This document shows, piece after piece, positions 63,334 through 64,000 of a DNA stretch of 64,000 nt (position 1 is its first letter; every line of letters begins with the position of its first letter). The notes beneath the pieces are model-generated. The model ran no database searches and was not told the origin of the DNA. It was given only the letters and a program-made list of their open reading frames with translations. The stretch lies in NCBI RefSeq assembly GCF_028010285.1, contig NZ_CP116304.1, positions 4,108,501-4,172,500 on the forward strand, read 5' to 3'. The translations under genes and the position numbers were made by a program. The stretch is from Pseudomonas sp. Q1-7 (GTDB taxonomy: Bacteria > Pseudomonadota > Gammaproteobacteria > Pseudomonadales > Pseudomonadaceae).

Positions 63334-64000
63334 AGTTGCTTGGCCTCGATCAGTTCCAACTGGGCCTTGGCCAGGTTCTTCATGTGTCGGCGCAGGCGCA
63401 CCAGGCCGAGGTCGTGCTGGTAGAGGTTCTCGCGCTGGTTGGCGTCCGGGTCCATGAACTCGAGGATCTCGCGGTCCTGCTCCAGCACCGCCCAGTGGCG
63501 CTCTTCCAGGCGGTTCTTGTAGAGGAAACGCCAGGTGTCACGCTGCCAGCCGGTGAGCGGGCGGCAACGCCAATGGAAGACTGCGCACAGGTCACGGGAG
63601 ACGGGCGTGTAGCTGCCGACGATGTGGAAGTTGCCACCCGGGCCGCCGGTCTTCGGATAGGGGATTTCCAGGCGCATCCAGTGCACGCCGGTGTCGGCCC
63701 ACTCGGTCCAGTCGAAGTTCACCCCGCGCTGGCCTTCCTTCTCGAAGATGAAGCCGGTGTCGGTGTCACGGGTGACGAACTTGGCCTGGTTGTCACCTTC
63801 GGACATGGAGTGGGACTGCTTGTGCAGGTAGGTGCCGTGCATGGGGTCCATGACATTGTCCAGCACATAGCGGTAGTCGCCGCGCCACTCGGTGTAGCAG
63901 AGGAAGTGGGAGAAGGCCGGGTCGGTCAGTTGCTCGGGCAGCACCAGCGGCGGTGCTTCTTCGACGTTGCCCGCCGAGTTGTACAGCCAGACCGCGCCAG
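63330..64000 (-). CDS. Rieske-type aromatic-ring-hydroxylating oxygenase, catalytic part (5' end outside window)
   Basis: The frame is open to the right edge of the window. The 222 residues seen cover the catalytic domain, with the mononuclear iron motif in DNVMDPMHGTYLH (two His) of the phthalate-dioxygenase/VanA-like class; the [2Fe-2S] Rieske motif would lie outside. With a VanB-like reductase two genes on, this is a two-component oxygenase for an aromatic or related compound. Confidence 0.9.
   Translation of the reverse strand, partial: GAVWLYNSAGNVEEAPPLVLPEQLTDPAFSHFLCYTEWRGDYRYVLDNVMDPMHGTYLHKQSHSMSEGDNQAKFVTRDTDTGFIFEKEGQRGVNFDWTEWADTGVHWMRLEIPYPKTGGPGGNFHIVGSYTPVSRDLCAVFHWRCRPLTGWQRDTWRFLYKNRLEERHWAVLEQDREILEFMDPDANQRENLYQHDLGLVRLRRHMKNLAKAQLELIEAKQL

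Overview
The window is high-GC, densely coded DNA from a Pseudomonas-type gammaproteobacterium (Pseudomonas sensu lato). Reasons: homogentisate-pathway genes, an OprO/OprP-type phosphate porin, an ECF sigma/anti-sigma/KAS III operon, hrpA, paired fadD genes and a PhaJ-type hydratase in the order I recall from P. aeruginosa PA3280-PA3302; many pseudomonad-style dispersed repeats; and translationally coupled operons. The synteny is from memory and was not searched. No rRNA, tRNA, CRISPR array or insertion sequence was recognised.

Layout. 1-549 is the 3' end of hpd (4-hydroxyphenylpyruvate dioxygenase). 829-7111 is a tightly coupled seven-gene operon: thermostable-hemolysin-family protein (GNAT-like), AMP-dependent ligase, heme-oxygenase-like dimetal oxidase, SDR, exported TPR protein, and a QseBC/PmrAB-like two-component system. 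A matching tandem box lies upstream. It looks like a self-regulated small-molecule or lipid biosynthesis system and is the best candidate here for something undescribed. 7134-9561 holds a cupin/AhpD pair with a divergent LysR regulator and an acetyltransferase; 9736-11388 is an MscS channel. 11664-15123 is a type VI secretion module: a PAAR-DUF2235 (Tle1-like) phospholipase effector with two duplicated DUF2931 putative immunity proteins. 15491-16088 is a Bro-N antirepressor-like gene behind a leader that folds like phage C4 antisense RNA. 16265-18488 is a CBS-containing histidine kinase with a double-receiver regulator; 18575-19537 a YpfJ-type metallopeptidase.

19716-23209 is tyrosine/homogentisate breakdown (IclR regulator, hmgA, fahA, without maiA beside them). 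23363-31898 is a patchwork of small exported proteins, an HPP-CBS membrane protein, two LysR regulators, an ECF42-type sigma factor with its DGPF partner, an SRPBCC protein, a CTP-synthase-like amidotransferase and a truncated monooxygenase gene. 31982-50694 looks like conserved core: phosphate porin, sigma/anti-sigma/KAS III, HIT protein, DUF3087, hrpA (with a repeat inserted in frame), an EmrAB-like pump, fadD1, fadD2, a periplasmic binding protein, a monoacylglycerol-lipase-like hydrolase and a MaoC hydratase. Several of these handle acyl chains and acyl-CoAs.

50875-57726 holds two efflux systems: an AaeXAB-like FUSC pump and a CecR/YbhGFSR-like TetR-HlyD-ABC exporter. 57864-61077 pairs a chemoreceptor with a porin. 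61926-64000 is a Rieske oxygenase / RidA / reductase operon cut by the window end. Dispersed palindromic repeats fill many intergenic gaps.
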